A stretch of 64,000 bases of DNA from Eopsaltria australis (taxonomy: Eukaryota > Chordata > Aves > Passeriformes > Petroicidae): the NCBI GenBank assembly GCA_034509425.1, contig JAVTVJ010000520.1, positions 744,001 through 808,000 on the forward strand. The letters are read 5' to 3'. Positions 62,711-64,000 of this stretch are shown one piece after another. Below the pieces are notes generated by a model, which was given only the letters and a program-made list of their open reading frames with translations, was not told the origin of the DNA and searched no databases. Numbering within the stretch: the stretch's first letter is position 1; the number at the start of each line of letters is the position of its first letter. The position numbers and the translations under genes were made by a program.

Positions 62711-64000
62711 GAGTTTATGCCTGTTTATACTCAACATCTCCCTTCCTTCTTGCTTAGATTTTGTTCCAAACTCACTCTGTTTAACAACATCCCAACTTTA
62801 CCAGCCAGTGATGATAAAAGCAGTTCCCAAATGAACCCAAACACCTGGGAAAAGCTGTTGGTGCTGCTCACCAAGGGGGTTGTGGCACATTTGGGTCAGT
62901 GGTGATGGCCTCGAGCACAGCACATGGAGAGGAAGGGAAAGTCCCAATTTGTCCAGAGGGAGAGAAGAGACGATGAGGCTCAGACAGAGCAGCTCTCCCT
63001 GCCCTCACACACCTCCCACAGCTTGATATCAGACAGGTAATTAAGCCTGGATGTTCCATGAAGAGCCATCCACAGGAGCTCTGTCCCATCGTGGTTTGCC
63101 TGGAGGCTGCCTGAGCTTTTCATCACACAGAGGTGCCGGAGCCCGAGAGCCCCGACGAGGCTCAGCTTCATAAAAGCTCTGTTTGCCTCTTCCCTTCCGT
63201 GTAAGTCAAAATCTTATTAGCCCGATAAAAGCTGAGAGCACCCTAAAGGCCAACGTTTATTAGTCTAAATCTTTATGACTCTGCTTTATTATATCGAGGC
63301 AGGGAGGAAACGTCTGTGGTTTCCGGGATGGGAGCAGAGCGTGGTCGGAGCTGTGCCCTTCCTGCAGTGATAAAAGAAACCCCAAAAGTCGAGGCACAGC
63401 CCCGGGAGTGACTCTGGGCTTCAGTGGCACGGCCCACCCTGCACACTGAGAAATAAAGGCAATTCCTTCCCATTTTAATTATTTTAAGGGTCACCCTCAA
63501 AAATCTTTCACATGCGAGCCCTCAGAAAACCAAAGCTTTGACGCTGGCGCCAAGAGGGGATCGGCAGAGCCGAGCCCAGCCTCACTGAGCCCTGATCAAT
63601 ATGCAGAGAACACAGCAAAAATAAGGAGGAAAAAAGGTAAAAGCGACGGATGCCTTTGCAAAGCTGCTCCTCCATCGCTTAGAGCGAGAGACCTTCCCTG
63701 GGAACAAAATCCCTTCCCACGTGCCGAGGGAAGGGCTGCTCCCAGCTGCCGAGGACAGCGGGGGCAGGACGGGGCTGACCCTGCACGACAAAGCCCCGGC
63801 AGCGCCAGGAACGGCAGGAATTGTCAACACAAATCGTTATCAGCAATAACGCGAGGCAGCAATTAACCTTGTCAGTCAGCAGCTCACCCTTTACTGGCTG
63901 TGACCCACCGCCTCGGAGCTGCCAATCACCTCCCGATGAATAATGAATGAGACAACAGATTTCACTCATAAAACAGCAGCTCGGCTCCCTTTAAGCAGCA
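62711..64000. other. Downstream intergenic sequence
   Basis: No gene recognised on either strand. The last 180 bases (about 63820-64000) contain AT-rich motifs such as aataacg, caattaacc and gatgaataatgaatgag in otherwise unique sequence, which may be a conserved element. The open frames here lack codon-level support. Confidence 0.6.

Overview
The window is vertebrate, and very probably avian, nuclear DNA carrying most of one gene on the + strand: GRIK3, which encodes the kainate-type ionotropic glutamate receptor subunit GluK3. Fifteen coding exons (exons 2 to 16 by the human scheme) lie between 8258 and 58841. Every intron is GT-AG, the exon phases join without a frameshift or internal stop, and together they encode 881 residues. 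Exon 1 (signal peptide and first residues), the promoter and the 5' UTR lie upstream of position 1. If exon 1 encodes 38 residues as in human, the protein has 919 residues, the human GluK3 length; residue numbers below assume this. Bird origin is inferred from CR1 LINE 3' ends (45110-45357, 55735-55862), two families of degenerate solo LTRs, compact introns and many GC-rich minisatellites, all typical of an avian microchromosome. I suspect a songbird but cannot prove it.

Layout: 1-8257 is the 3' part of intron 1. Exons 2-9 (8258-29211) encode the extracellular amino-terminal domain. Exon 10 (32919-33122) encodes most of ligand-binding segment S1. Exon 11 (41280-41503) carries the end of S1 and M1. 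Exon 12 (46915-47033) carries the pore loop with the Q/R position. Exon 13 (49257-49474) carries M3 with the SYTANLAAF gate. Exons 14-15 (56616-56838, 57057-57307) carry S2 and M4. Exon 16 (58647-58841) carries the cytoplasmic tail and stop. A 3' UTR probably runs to about 62.7 kb, and the last 1.3 kb is intergenic with no gene seen.

The introns hold nearly all the unusual structure: simple repeats and minisatellites (8-, 7-, 6-, 5-, 30-, 37-, 17- and 53-bp units), five pairs of local direct duplications (one pair flanks exon 2, another lies just after exon 13), an LTR in sense orientation ending about 60-80 bp before exon 11, and an antisense LTR ending about 110 bp before exon 16. I found no second protein-coding gene, tRNA, rRNA or CRISPR. 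The other long open frames are repeat-driven or have no recognisable protein. I do not see a new biological system; the most checkable novelties are the transposon-exon juxtapositions, the duplication around exon 2, the exon-to-exon swing in third-position GC, and the genomic state of the editing sites.
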